Assembly (NCBI GenBank): GCA_943788615.1
Contig: CALSQY010000002.1
Span: forward strand, 434,001 to 498,000
Direction of reading: 5' to 3'
From: UBA4465 sp002292365
Lineage (GTDB): Bacteria > Bacteroidota > Bacteroidia > Cytophagales > Cyclobacteriaceae
DNA: 64,000 bases
The notes below the pieces were generated by a model. The model had not been told where the DNA came from. It saw nothing but the letters and a program-made list of their open reading frames with translations, and searched no databases. Made by a program: the position numbers and the translations under genes. This document shows positions 35,885-45,103 of the stretch, piece by piece. The first letter of the stretch is position 1; every line of letters starts with the position of its first letter.

Positions 35885-37699
35885 ATGATTTTAGCGACTG
35901 TTGATTGGATAATAATTAGCATATTTTTTGTCATTGTTTTAGGTATTGGTTGGTGGGCTTCCCGTACGGCTGGAGATAGTACAGAAGAGTTTTTTTTAGG
36001 GGGCAGAGACATGCCATGGTGGTTACTGGGTGTTTCGATGGTAGCCTGTACCTTTTCGGCAGATACTCCTAACTTGGTTACGGGATTCGTAAGAGAGAAT
36101 GGTGTGGCTAAGAACTGGGCCTGGTGGGCTTTTCTGATTACAGGAATGGTCACGGTATTTATCTATGCAAGGTTGTGGCGTAAATCCAATATCAATACCG
36201 ATTTAGAGTTTTATGAAATTAGATATGGAGGTAAATTAGCTTCCTTTTTAAGAGGCTTTAGGGCCCTTTATTTAGGAATTTTCTTTAATTGTCTTATCAT
36301 GGGTTCGGTTACTTTGGCAGCGATAAAAATTGGAGGAGTCATGCTGGGTTTGGAACCTTGGGTAGTGGTCATTGGAGCGTCTATTGTAGTGGTGATGTAT
36401 GCGGCATTGGGAGGGATTAAAGGCGTAGTGTGGGCTGATTTTTTCCAATACGGTATTGCCATGTTTGGAGCCGTTTATGCTGCATATGTCGCCGTAAGTC
36501 AACCTGAAATAGTTGAGATAGGGGGGTTAAGCGGATTGATCAATGACCCTAGAATTTCGGATAAGATTAGTTTTTTTCCTGATTTTTCTGATCCAACCGT
36601 TTGGGTTCCCTTGTTACTCATTCCATTAGCTGTACAGTGGTGGGCGGTTTGGTATCCGGGCGCAGAACCCGGTGGTGGAGGCTATATAGCCCAAAGAATG
36701 TTGTCTGCAAAGAATGAAAAAAATGCAGTAGGAGCTACGTTATTTTTCAATTTTGCACATTATGCTTTACGCCCATGGCCCTGGATCATTGTTGCGTTGG
36801 CTTCATTAATCATCTATCCGGAACTTTCTGATATTCAGGCTGAGTTCCCTGGAATTGATCCTAAGTATTTGAAAGATGACATCGCCTATCCAGCGATGTT
36901 GACCAAGTTGGGACCTGGTTGGTTAGGTTTAGTAGTGGCTTCAATCATTGCGGCTTACATGTCTACGATTGGTACCCACTTAAATTGGGGATCTTCCTAT
37001 ATTGTTAATGACTTTTATAAAAGATTTGTAAAGCCCCATGCTTCAGAACGTGAAATGGTCAGAATGGGTAGAATCACCACGGTTTTATTAATGGTCTTTG
37101 CAGGAACTTTATCTTTGACGATCTTAGATAATGCTACTGAGGCCTTCAATATATTATTATTAACGGGAGCTGGTTCAGGGGCTGTTTACATCATGCGCTG
37201 GTTTTGGTGGAGGATCAATGCGATTACTGAAATTATCACGATGGTCGTAGCTACATTTGTCGCCCTAATTTTGGTTTTATTGGTAGAGGATCAACAGGTG
37301 GAAACCGCCATTTTGGATGGATTTACTGTTAAGCTTTTAATCACGGTAGGAATTGTTACGGTTTCTTGGATCGTAACGACCTTAATCACGAAGCCAGAGA
37401 ATAAAGAGGTATTGAGGGCTTTTTATAAATTGACCATACCTGGAGGACCAGGTTGGAAGAAAGTGGTAGATGCGGCAATTGCAGATGGAGATCCTTGTGA
37501 TGACGGTCATGGCGTCACTTGGCAAATGCCTAAGCAAATACTTTTAGTATTCATTGGGTGCATCACGATTTACACATCGCTGTTTGGGATAGGAGGTTTG
37601 GTTTATGGCAACATTATCTTGGGTGTGGGTTTATTGACACTGTCGTCGATTTGTGCCTATTTATTGTTCCAAATCATGTCAAAACTCAATCTTGATTAA
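35885..37699 (+). CDS. sodium:solute symporter (SSS family)
   Basis: 604-aa multi-pass inner-membrane transporter. It has the SSS-type start region (GIGWWASRTAGDSTEEFFLGGRDMPWWLLG) and about 13 hydrophobic helices, with WAWWAFLITG and the AAYMSTIGTHLNWGSSYIVNDFYKRF segment of this family. Substrates in the family include proline, sugars and other small solutes. Adjacency to the hydroxyproline-type dehydratase makes an imino acid attractive, but sugar transport cannot be excluded. I choose the ATG at 35885; the frame opens at 35786, whose extra 33 residues do not look conserved. A hairpin terminator follows at 37718. Confidence 0.92.
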   Translation: MILATVDWIIISIFFVIVLGIGWWASRTAGDSTEEFFLGGRDMPWWLLGVSMVACTFSADTPNLVTGFVRENGVAKNWAWWAFLITGMVTVFIYARLWRKSNINTDLEFYEIRYGGKLASFLRGFRALYLGIFFNCLIMGSVTLAAIKIGGVMLGLEPWVVVIGASIVVVMYAALGGIKGVVWADFFQYGIAMFGAVYAAYVAVSQPEIVEIGGLSGLINDPRISDKISFFPDFSDPTVWVPLLLIPLAVQWWAVWYPGAEPGGGGYIAQRMLSAKNEKNAVGATLFFNFAHYALRPWPWIIVALASLIIYPELSDIQAEFPGIDPKYLKDDIAYPAMLTKLGPGWLGLVVASIIAAYMSTIGTHLNWGSSYIVNDFYKRFVKPHASEREMVRMGRITTVLLMVFAGTLSLTILDNATEAFNILLLTGAGSGAVYIMRWFWWRINAITEIITMVVATFVALILVLLVEDQQVETAILDGFTVKLLITVGIVTVSWIVTTLITKPENKEVLRAFYKLTIPGGPGWKKVVDAAIADGDPCDDGHGVTWQMPKQILLVFIGCITIYTSLFGIGGLVYGNIILGVGLLTLSSICAYLLFQIMSKLNLD

Positions 37700-37717
37700 G
37701 AAAAAAAAAATTAAGTT

Positions 37718-37741
37718 AAGGCCAAGAAAGGCCTTTTTTTT
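37718..37741 (+). terminator. rho-independent terminator after symporter
   Basis: A 6-bp stem AAGGCC/GGCCTT (37718-37723 and 37730-37735) with a 6-base loop is followed by a T run ending at 37741. It is the clearest intrinsic terminator in the window, and separates the dehydratase/symporter unit from padR. Confidence 0.8.
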
Positions 37742-37754
37742 CATATATTTATTG

Positions 37755-37792
37755 TACAAAGATGCATTTAATAAATTACATGTATCTTTGTA
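37755..37792. promoter_or_regulatory. inverted-repeat operator upstream of padR gene
   Basis: Arms TACAAAGATGCAT (37755-37767) and ATGTATCTTTGTA (37780-37792) are inverted repeats matching at 12 of 13 positions, separated by 12 bases. The right arm contains TATCTTTG (37783-37790), a perfect TAnnTTTG -7 box for the padR gene starting at 37814. Binding there would block RNA polymerase. PadR regulators typically bind such ATGTA/TACAT dyads and often repress their own gene, so this is a probable autoregulatory site. Confidence 0.7.
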
Positions 37793-37813
37793 TAATAAAT
37801 ATAGAAAATATTT

Positions 37814-38140
37814 ATGAAAAGAAAATCACTCGGGGAACTTGAGGAATTAATTTTGTTGGCTATTGGTGCGATTCAATCAACTGTATATGCCCAATCTATT
37901 CAAGATGAAATGCTTTCTCACGCGAAACGAAGAATTGATATCACAGCGATTCATGCAGTATTGAGACGGTTGGAGACCAAAGGATTCATTGATTCTGAAT
38001 TGGGGGGAATTTCAAAAGATAGGGGTGGAAGAAGTAAACGGTTTGTCAAATTAACGGTTGAGGGAAGAATCCTATTAGATGAGACGATCTTAATTCGAAT
38101 GGAATTTTATAAGCGATTACTTAAGAATAGTCAGCCTTGA
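37814..38140 (+). CDS. PadR family transcriptional regulator
   Basis: 108-aa winged-helix repressor of the PadR type: SLGELEELILLAIGAI, then an ITAIHAVLRRLETKGFIDSE recognition helix and wing with a basic GGRSKRFVKLT segment. It is short, so it belongs to the subgroup with a minimal dimerisation tail. It is preceded by a 13-bp inverted repeat that overlaps its own -7 box. The following gene has its own promoter, so the regulator seems to be monocistronic. No neighbouring membrane target gene of the kind often co-transcribed with padR is seen. Confidence 0.92.
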   Translation: MKRKSLGELEELILLAIGAIQSTVYAQSIQDEMLSHAKRRIDITAIHAVLRRLETKGFIDSELGGISKDRGGRSKRFVKLTVEGRILLDETILIRMEFYKRLLKNSQP

Positions 38141-38230
38141 ATGATTTCAATGCAGCCTTAATTTCTTCAAATCGGGAGTATTTTTTATTTCAATGGTTAT
38201 CACTTAATGCTTAGTCACCAACGTCTTAAT

Positions 38231-38238
38231 ATATTTGC
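38231..38238 (+). promoter_or_regulatory. -7 box before nucleotidyltransferase gene
   Basis: TATATTTG followed by CA matches TAnnTTTG, 25 bases upstream of the ATG at 38264. The -33 element is not clear. Confidence 0.5.
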
Positions 38239-38263
38239 ACTTTCACAACCTCAATAAAAAATA

Positions 38264-39172
38264 ATGAAACCAAGTTTAGTAATATTGGCTGCGGGCCTAG
38301 GAAGTCGATATGGAGGTATCAAGCAGTTAGATGGATTTGGGCCTAACGGGGAAAGAATTATAGATTATACCGTACATGATGCTCTTGAAGCCGGATTTGG
38401 TAAAATCATATTTGTCATAAGAAAAGAAATAGAGACTGAATTCAGAGCAGCCATACTTGATAAATGGCAAGGCAGAGGCGATTTTGAGGTAGTTTATCAA
38501 AGCTTAGATTCGATACCAAAATCATACACAGTTCCTGAAGGTAGGGTGAAGCCTTGGGGTACGGCGCATGCTGTTTGGATGGCAGCGCCGGTCATTAACG
38601 AACCTTTTGGGATTGTAAATGCGGATGACTTTTATGGTAAAAATTCGTTAAAATCATTGGCGACTCATTTAGAAAGCCTTAATGATCATGAGCTTACCGG
38701 TTGTATGGTGGGTTATGAATTAGAGAAAACGATAACAGACAATGGCACCGTTTCTAGAGGCGTCTGTGAAATAGATGAGCAACAATATTTAAAAGAAATT
38801 ACTGAAAGAACAGCTATAGCGCGTGGCGCTGACGGAAATATATATTATGAAGAAAAGGGAAAGCGTGTTCACCTCAATAGACAGGCTACCGTCTCAATGA
38901 ATTTGATGGGTTTCACTTCTTCCATATTTAAAGAGATAGCAGCTGGTTTTGATGCCACATATCAAGCCAGCAAAACCAACCTTAAGGCAGAATATTACAT
39001 TCCTTTAGTCTTAAGTAGCTTGATTGAACAAGGAATTGAAATTCCTGTTCTTAGGACAGATGATCACTGGTTTGGTGTCACCTACAGTGAGGACAAAACA
39101 TGGGTAAAATCCCAACTCAAGCAATTGGTTGCAGATCGAGTTTATCCAGACAACCTCTTCAATAATGATTGA
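38264..39172 (+). CDS. sugar-phosphate nucleotidyltransferase
   Basis: 302-aa nucleotidyltransferase with the signature LAAGLGSRYGG..K near the N-terminus, a GTAHAVWMA segment and a VNADDFYG metal-binding motif. It should join a hexose 1-phosphate to a nucleotide (UTP or similar). Its stop overlaps the start of a kinase of the N-acetylhexosamine 1-kinase type (ATGATTGA), so the two proteins likely act in sequence: the kinase makes a sugar 1-phosphate, and this enzyme makes the activated sugar. Exact sugar unknown. Confidence 0.85.
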   Translation: MKPSLVILAAGLGSRYGGIKQLDGFGPNGERIIDYTVHDALEAGFGKIIFVIRKEIETEFRAAILDKWQGRGDFEVVYQSLDSIPKSYTVPEGRVKPWGTAHAVWMAAPVINEPFGIVNADDFYGKNSLKSLATHLESLNDHELTGCMVGYELEKTITDNGTVSRGVCEIDEQQYLKEITERTAIARGADGNIYYEEKGKRVHLNRQATVSMNLMGFTSSIFKEIAAGFDATYQASKTNLKAEYYIPLVLSSLIEQGIEIPVLRTDDHWFGVTYSEDKTWVKSQLKQLVADRVYPDNLFNND

Positions 39173-40208
39173 AATCATTGATCAATTTAGCGTTCAAGGG
39201 GCCATAAAAAGCTATGAAAGATTGGAGAGAGGTCATATCAATGATACATTCAAGGTAGTCACCACGGATCAAGAATATTTATTTCAAAAAATTAATCATA
39301 AAATATTTAAGGATGTATCCGGAATGATGAGGAACATTCAAAGAATTACGGATCATCTGCCTGCAGCCTATGATCGTTTGGGGATCACCTCACAAGAAGC
39401 TTTGCAGCTTATTAAGACCCATCGCTTAGAAAATTATGTTCATGATGAAGAGGGTTATTTTAGAATGTTTGATTTTAAATCTCATTTGAAGTCGCTTGAT
39501 GTGCCTGAGTCGGAGGAGCAAATTTTTGAAGGTGCCAAATCCTATGGTTTTTTTCTTAGAGCCTTAAGTGATTTTAATCCTTCCGATTTGTCGGTGACCT
39601 TGGCGGATTTTCATAATTTGGACTATAGAATACGTAATTTCAAGGAGGCAAAGGCAAAAATTAAAAATGTAAAAAGTCATTCTGCAGCCGATCAAATAGC
39701 CATGGTGACTTTGCTTACCCAACAGCTGCTACCTGTTTGGAATTTAGATGCCCTATCTTTAGTAAGGAAACGAGTTACCCATAATGATACCAAATTCAAT
39801 AACGTGTTGCTTAATCAGCTGAATAAAGGTTGTTGCGTGATTGATTTAGATACCGTCATGCCCGGTATTGTTCATTATGATTTCGGTGATGGCATCCGTT
39901 CTACCGCTTGCACTGTTGCTGAAGATGAATCAGATTTACAATGGGTATCCTTAGATCGCAATCGATTTTTCGCTTTTAAAGAAGGTTATTTAGAGGGGGC
40001 CAAAGATGAATTAGATGCTACTGAAATACAGTTTCTACCCTTGAGCGGAGCCTATATGGCGTTCATTATGGGATTGAGATTTTTGACGGATTATATGGAA
40101 GACAATACGTATTATAAAATTGACCATCCGAATCATAACTTGGATCGATGTAAAAATCAATTTAAATTATCTCAAGATATCTTACATCAATTGAATGATT
40201 TGAAATGA
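39165..40208 (+). CDS. phosphotransferase, N-acetylhexosamine 1-kinase-like
   Basis: 347-aa kinase of the aminoglycoside phosphotransferase/choline kinase fold. The catalytic loop reads RVTHNDTKFNNVLL (HxDxxxxN form) and the metal-binding motif CVIDLDTVMPGIVHYDFGD. The N-terminal ERGHINDTFKV fits the ATP-binding lobe. Overall pattern and pairing with a nucleotidyltransferase resemble NahK-type anomeric kinases. I start at the ATG at 39165, which overlaps the previous stop by 8 bases, rather than the TTG at 39129. The sugar could be GlcNAc or GalNAc from recycled glycans (inference). Confidence 0.85.
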   Translation: MIEIIDQFSVQGAIKSYERLERGHINDTFKVVTTDQEYLFQKINHKIFKDVSGMMRNIQRITDHLPAAYDRLGITSQEALQLIKTHRLENYVHDEEGYFRMFDFKSHLKSLDVPESEEQIFEGAKSYGFFLRALSDFNPSDLSVTLADFHNLDYRIRNFKEAKAKIKNVKSHSAADQIAMVTLLTQQLLPVWNLDALSLVRKRVTHNDTKFNNVLLNQLNKGCCVIDLDTVMPGIVHYDFGDGIRSTACTVAEDESDLQWVSLDRNRFFAFKEGYLEGAKDELDATEIQFLPLSGAYMAFIMGLRFLTDYMEDNTYYKIDHPNHNLDRCKNQFKLSQDILHQLNDLK

Positions 40209-40221
40209 ATTTCATGTATTT

Positions 40222-41106
40222 ATGAAATCTACTTCATCTCTAAACATAGTCGAATTAGCCATTGCTATTTTGGTAATGAGTACTTCAGGTGTACTAGGGA
40301 AACAGATTGACCTACCTATGGTTTTGATCATTTGGTCTCGTTGCCTTTTAGGTGCAATGGCTCTTTTTTTGATACGTTTCATCTTCAATAATTCATTTCA
40401 TATATCAAGATCAGATCGAACTAAAATGATACTTCCCACCTTGTTGATGGGTATCCATGGGTTGGCTTATTTTTATGCACTTAAATTATCTAATGTGGCC
40501 ATAGGCATGCTTACTCTTTTCACCTATCCCTTAATGACCTCCATTCTTGAACCGATTTTATTAAAAGACCGAATGGTCAAACGGCATTTACCCTTAACGT
40601 TGATTACTTTGGTAGGTATCTATTTTTTGGTGCCAAATTTTGACATGAGCGATGATCTTACGGTAGGTATTTTATTCGGCTTATTAGCAGCTCTGTCTTA
40701 TGCGATCAGAAATATATGGATACGTAAGCATATTGATTTGATTAGTGGTTCATTGTCTATGGCTTATCAACTTTTGGCTTTAAGTATAGTTCTTATTCCT
40801 TTTTTATTCTTTTATCCCCTTGAACAAGATCAATATTTTCTTGACAATACGACAAATTTAATTACTTTAGGTTTGATTACCACGGCAGTGGGGCATACGT
40901 TATTTGTAAGAAGTTTCAAATATTTTTCAGTCACTACAGTAAGTATTATGAGCAACTTTACTCCTGTATTAGGGATTGGATGGGGCATGCTTTTTTTGGA
41001 TGAAATACCAAAGAAGGGTATTTATATAGGTGGATCTATCATTTTATTGGTAACGTTAGTAGAAATATTTTTTTATACCAAAATTGATGGCAAACATGGT
41101 GATTAG
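40222..41106 (+). CDS. EamA/DMT family transporter
   Basis: 294-aa membrane protein with ten hydrophobic helices in two repeated EamA halves (first LAIAILVMSTSGVLGKQ..., second after about residue 150). Family members export amino acids, metabolites or drugs; the substrate cannot be predicted. It starts 13 bases after the kinase stop, so it may be part of that transcript. A decayed glycosyltransferase gene follows. Confidence 0.9.
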   Translation: MKSTSSLNIVELAIAILVMSTSGVLGKQIDLPMVLIIWSRCLLGAMALFLIRFIFNNSFHISRSDRTKMILPTLLMGIHGLAYFYALKLSNVAIGMLTLFTYPLMTSILEPILLKDRMVKRHLPLTLITLVGIYFLVPNFDMSDDLTVGILFGLLAALSYAIRNIWIRKHIDLISGSLSMAYQLLALSIVLIPFLFFYPLEQDQYFLDNTTNLITLGLITTAVGHTLFVRSFKYFSVTTVSIMSNFTPVLGIGWGMLFLDEIPKKGIYIGGSIILLVTLVEIFFYTKIDGKHGD

Positions 41107-41133
41107 ATGAATGCTTAATTAAACCTTGTGCGA

Positions 41134-42055
41134 ATGAAAATCAGTGGCTTTACTTTCAGTAAAAATGGGAATAAATTACATTATCCCATAATCGTTTCGA
41201 TCTATCATTGATTCAGTAGATGAATCCGTTGTCGTCCTCGAGGCCAAGTGAGGCAGATGATACCACTGAGTTTCAAATTAAGGAGCTAAATAATGCTAAA
41301 ATTAATATTATTAAAACTGTTTGGGCCTAGAAAAATTTCCTGGCGGTACCATTTATGCCCATCAAACCAATTTGGCCAAAAATGCATGTACTGGAGATTG
41401 GTTATTTTATTTGCAAGGAGATGAGGTTGTCCATGAGAGGTATTTAGATAAAATAAAAGCCACATGTGAGCAACAATATGAGCGTTCTGAGGTGGAAGGG
41501 ATTCTCTTCGGTTATAAGCATTTTTTGGGTGATTATAAGCACTATCATTCCTCGAGATGTTGGTATCCATTTGAAACACGAATCATCAGAAATCAATCAG
41601 ATATCTATTCATGGGGAGATGCTCAGACTTTTCGAAGAATTCCTGACTTTGATGGTTTCTCGTACAGAAAGAGAGCAGATACTTTTAGGTTGCATGTAGT
41701 GAAAGCAGATGCTGAAATATATCATTATGGTTGGGTACGTCCTCCCCATTTTATGCGTAAAAAACAGCAACATGCAAATCATTATTATCGCAACCAAGGG
41801 AATCAAAAAGTATCCTTCGATTATGGTCCTTTGGGAAGGTTATCTTTGTTTAACGACACACATCCTGCCGTCATGAATGATTGGATAGCTAAGTTTGATT
41901 GGGCCGATGAACTTAATTACACAAAAAAATACAGGACAACGCAACCCATTCATCGTAATGATTTTTTAAAAAACAGGATCATCACCCAAATAGAGTTATT
42001 CCTTTTTGGTGAAAAAGCATTCAGCCGTAAGAATTATGAGTTACTAAGAAAATGA
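41134..42055 (+). pseudogene. glycosyltransferase family 2-like (frameshifted)
   Basis: A glycosyltransferase gene broken near its start. MKISGFTFSKNGNKLHYPI begins at the ATG at 41134 in one frame. Homology continues as IDSVDESVVVLE in a second frame (from about 41207), then as EADDTTEFQIKELNNAKI and IIKTVW in a third (from about 41250). It finally continues as LEKFPGGTIYAHQTNLAK in the long open frame from 41321 to 42055. The last shift looks like one base missing from the Asp codon between TVW and LEKF. The DD of the nucleotide-sugar loop and a QGDE motif remain. At least three indels within about 190 bases, not in homopolymers, argue for true decay. Confidence 0.8.
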
Positions 42056-42122
42056 TTGACTGGTTATTCATTACTGCATTGAAATGTGAGACATCGAGAA
42101 AGCTCAATATTTTTTAGTTTCA

Positions 42123-44966
42123 CTATTTTTGCTTCCCTTCAGCGTCTAATTCAATCAATTCATAACCTAATTTTTTAAGACGTGTCAAATTTCCGACACC
42201 ATCACCTACGATGACTACATAGAATTGATTTAGATCTAGATATTTTTTTGCAAGTGCACTGAGTTCTTCTTTAGTTATATCTGTTATCAATTTACTTTGA
42301 TCATCAATAAAAGAGTTGCTGAGGTCGTAATGAATGATACGTCTTAAAAAAGATGATTTTTGCCAAGGCGTTTCATAATCCAGAACTTCTCTTTGTCCGA
42401 TTGAATTTTTCATAAATTGAAGCTCATCATCTGTGATGCCTTTTTCGCGATAACCTTCAATTTCTTGAATAATTTCATAAATGGCACTATCCGTTGCAGC
42501 CGCCAAAACACCTGAATAGATAGAAAATGAACCAGGTTCATCAGAGGCTGAAAAATAACTTCTTGCACCATAGGTCCATCCTTTGTCTTCTCTTAGATTA
42601 AGATTAATTCTACTATTGAACGCACCCCCTAAGGTGTAGTTCATTAAGTATGATTTGAAATAATCTCCCGTGGGACTGTAGGTCAAGTCTGTTACATAAC
42701 CTGCCCTAATTTCAGATTGGGGAGCTTCTGGTTTATCTACAAAATAAATTTTCAATTTCTCTGGAGTCGAGGTTTTAGGTAGTTTTGGAATTTGAACATT
42801 TTTATTTTCCCAATCGTGAAGAAAGCTCAGTTTTTCTACTAAATCTATTAAATTTTGATTGTTTATAGCACCTACGATCACTAACTCTGAGAGATTAGGA
42901 GAATAATAATTATTGTAGAAATTAATAACATCATCTAATTTTATGTTGGCGATGGTTTCCTCGGATCCATATGAGGGGATAGAATAGATGTGATTTTCCC
43001 CATAGATCAACTGATAATAAATATCATCTGCAATACTCGAAGGATCCTCCTGACCTGCTTTGACGCTCTCTAATTGTTGCTTGTAAATGCGATCAAAATC
43101 TTTTTGTTTGAATGCGGGATGGAGTAATATTTCTTCCGCCAATTGTAGGGTTTCATCAATGTATTTATTGAGGGTGTTGATACTCATATAAGTACCGTCA
43201 TCATCTGAACTGACATAAATACTACTTCCTAATTTGCGCAACTCTTCTTGAATATCCTCAGAAGAATATTTTTCAGTGGACTCATTCAGCATTCCAGCAG
43301 TCAGGGATGCCAACCCGCTTTTTGAGGGGTCATATGCATCTAGTCTGTGACCGCCGTTGAGGGTTAATGATAGAGAAGTCGTGGGAATCTCATTATTTGC
43401 AGTACCAATGATTTTCAAACCATTTTCGAATGAGGCCTGCCAGTATTCTGGTACTTTCAATGTAGGTCTTGGACCCGCAGCAGGTTGAATACTCCTATCA
43501 AAAAGATCTTCGGCTTTTTGATAGGTTAAGTTGCCATAATCTACTTTTTCGGTACTATTTAGAGTATCCACGCCGTTGAAGAAATTATCGGCCTTGGCCG
43601 GTAGTACTTCTTCGCCTGGCAAGTAACTCATAATGACACTGGATTTTTCTTTAATGTATATATTGAAAACCCGCATTACGTCTGCTGCTGTAATGTCGAG
43701 ATATCTTTGTAAGTCTTGATGGATCAAATTTGGATTTCCAAACATGAATTGATAGTTGGCCAATTGTGATACTTTTCCGCTTACGCTTGCCAAGCCATTG
43801 ATGACATCCGATTCACGACCTGCTTTGAATTTGATTAAATCGATTTCATTCACTCCTACTGCTGCAAATTCGTCAAGTGTATTGCGTATTTCTACTTCAA
43901 ATTCAGCTAGTGTTTGTCCAGGGTAAGGAAGAACGATCAGAGAGAATTCTCCAGCATGTTCAGCAGCAGGGTGTGAAGCAGAAGCTTGAATCGCTTTTTG
44001 TGATTCCACAAATTTTTTGAATAAGTAAGAGCTTTGACCGATACCTAGTATGTCGGCAAGGCCATCCAGTGCAGCCTCATCTGGATGCATGTGTGGGACG
44101 GTAGGGTAAGTCATCATCAGTGCTGGGAAACGAATGTTATTATCGATATGTGAGATGTATCGATCTGAATTAATCTCTGGTAAGGGCAACTTCATTTTTT
44201 CTACTACCGGTCCAGCGGGTATAGTACCGAAATATTTTTCTACCATTGCGAGGACTTCTTTTGGGTTAATGTCACCACCAATGGTTATGGCTGCATTATT
44301 AGGTCCATACCAACGGAGAAAAAAATTCTTTAAATCATATAAAGAAGCCCTATCAAGATCTTCAAGGTAGCCAATGGTACTCCAAGAGTAGGGGTGCCCG
44401 TACGGATAAAGGGCGGCAATGGTTTTTTCATTCCACATACCATAAGGACGATTTAAATAATTTTGTCCTTTTTCGTTTTTCACGGTTGCACGTTGGATTT
44501 CAAATTTTTCTTGGGTGACGGCATCTAGGAAAAACCCCATGCGATCCGCTTCCAACCAAAGCATAGACTCCAGTTGATTACTTGGAATCGTTTGATAATA
44601 ATTAGTACGATCTCGGTTGGTTGAACCGTTTAAAGTACCCCCAGATTCTGTCACAATTTTAAAATGTGCTTCGTCGGCAACATTGTCAGATCCTTGAAAC
44701 ATCATGTGTTCAAAAAAATGGGCGAATCCTGATTTTTTAATTTCTTCTCTTGCTGATCCGACATGATAGGTGACATCTACATGTATCAAGGGATCGGAAT
44801 GATCCTCATGGAGGATTAAGGTCAAACCATTGGACAATTCATACTTTTCATAAGGAATGATAATGTCAGTGTCGGTTTTATTGATTTTCTCAATAAGTTT
44901 GGTCTGCCCGTAGCCTAACGAAATCACAATTATTTGAAATAATGTTATTAATAAGAAATTTCTCAT
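42123..44966 (-). CDS. exported M16 family zinc protease (double unit)
   Basis: 947-aa pitrilysin-type protease with a signal peptide (residues 1-20, LITLFQIIVISLGYGQ). The N-terminal unit has the zinc motif HFFEH (83-87) with MMFQGSDN after it. The C-terminal unit (about 495-940) lacks HxxEH and ends in an inactive-type domain with NLREDKGWTYGARSYF. Such two-unit periplasmic enzymes degrade peptides and are frequent in Bacteroidota. It lies 137 bases downstream of the sulfatase gene. Confidence 0.94.
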   Translation of the reverse strand: MRNFLLITLFQIIVISLGYGQTKLIEKINKTDTDIIIPYEKYELSNGLTLILHEDHSDPLIHVDVTYHVGSAREEIKKSGFAHFFEHMMFQGSDNVADEAHFKIVTESGGTLNGSTNRDRTNYYQTIPSNQLESMLWLEADRMGFFLDAVTQEKFEIQRATVKNEKGQNYLNRPYGMWNEKTIAALYPYGHPYSWSTIGYLEDLDRASLYDLKNFFLRWYGPNNAAITIGGDINPKEVLAMVEKYFGTIPAGPVVEKMKLPLPEINSDRYISHIDNNIRFPALMMTYPTVPHMHPDEAALDGLADILGIGQSSYLFKKFVESQKAIQASASHPAAEHAGEFSLIVLPYPGQTLAEFEVEIRNTLDEFAAVGVNEIDLIKFKAGRESDVINGLASVSGKVSQLANYQFMFGNPNLIHQDLQRYLDITAADVMRVFNIYIKEKSSVIMSYLPGEEVLPAKADNFFNGVDTLNSTEKVDYGNLTYQKAEDLFDRSIQPAAGPRPTLKVPEYWQASFENGLKIIGTANNEIPTTSLSLTLNGGHRLDAYDPSKSGLASLTAGMLNESTEKYSSEDIQEELRKLGSSIYVSSDDDGTYMSINTLNKYIDETLQLAEEILLHPAFKQKDFDRIYKQQLESVKAGQEDPSSIADDIYYQLIYGENHIYSIPSYGSEETIANIKLDDVINFYNNYYSPNLSELVIVGAINNQNLIDLVEKLSFLHDWENKNVQIPKLPKTSTPEKLKIYFVDKPEAPQSEIRAGYVTDLTYSPTGDYFKSYLMNYTLGGAFNSRINLNLREDKGWTYGARSYFSASDEPGSFSIYSGVLAAATDSAIYEIIQEIEGYREKGITDDELQFMKNSIGQREVLDYETPWQKSSFLRRIIHYDLSNSFIDDQSKLITDITKEELSALAKKYLDLNQFYVVIVGDGVGNLTRLKKLGYELIELDAEGKQK

Positions 44967-45103
44967 TTGTTTATTTGAGTTAATTTAGATGATATAATGT
45001 AGGGTAGTTAGTTGTGGTTCTAAGAATGTCCCTTCCAGCATTAGGAAAATTCCTTTATTTATCCAAAAAAGTTCAAATATAAGATAAAAATCCAACGAGA
45101 TAT

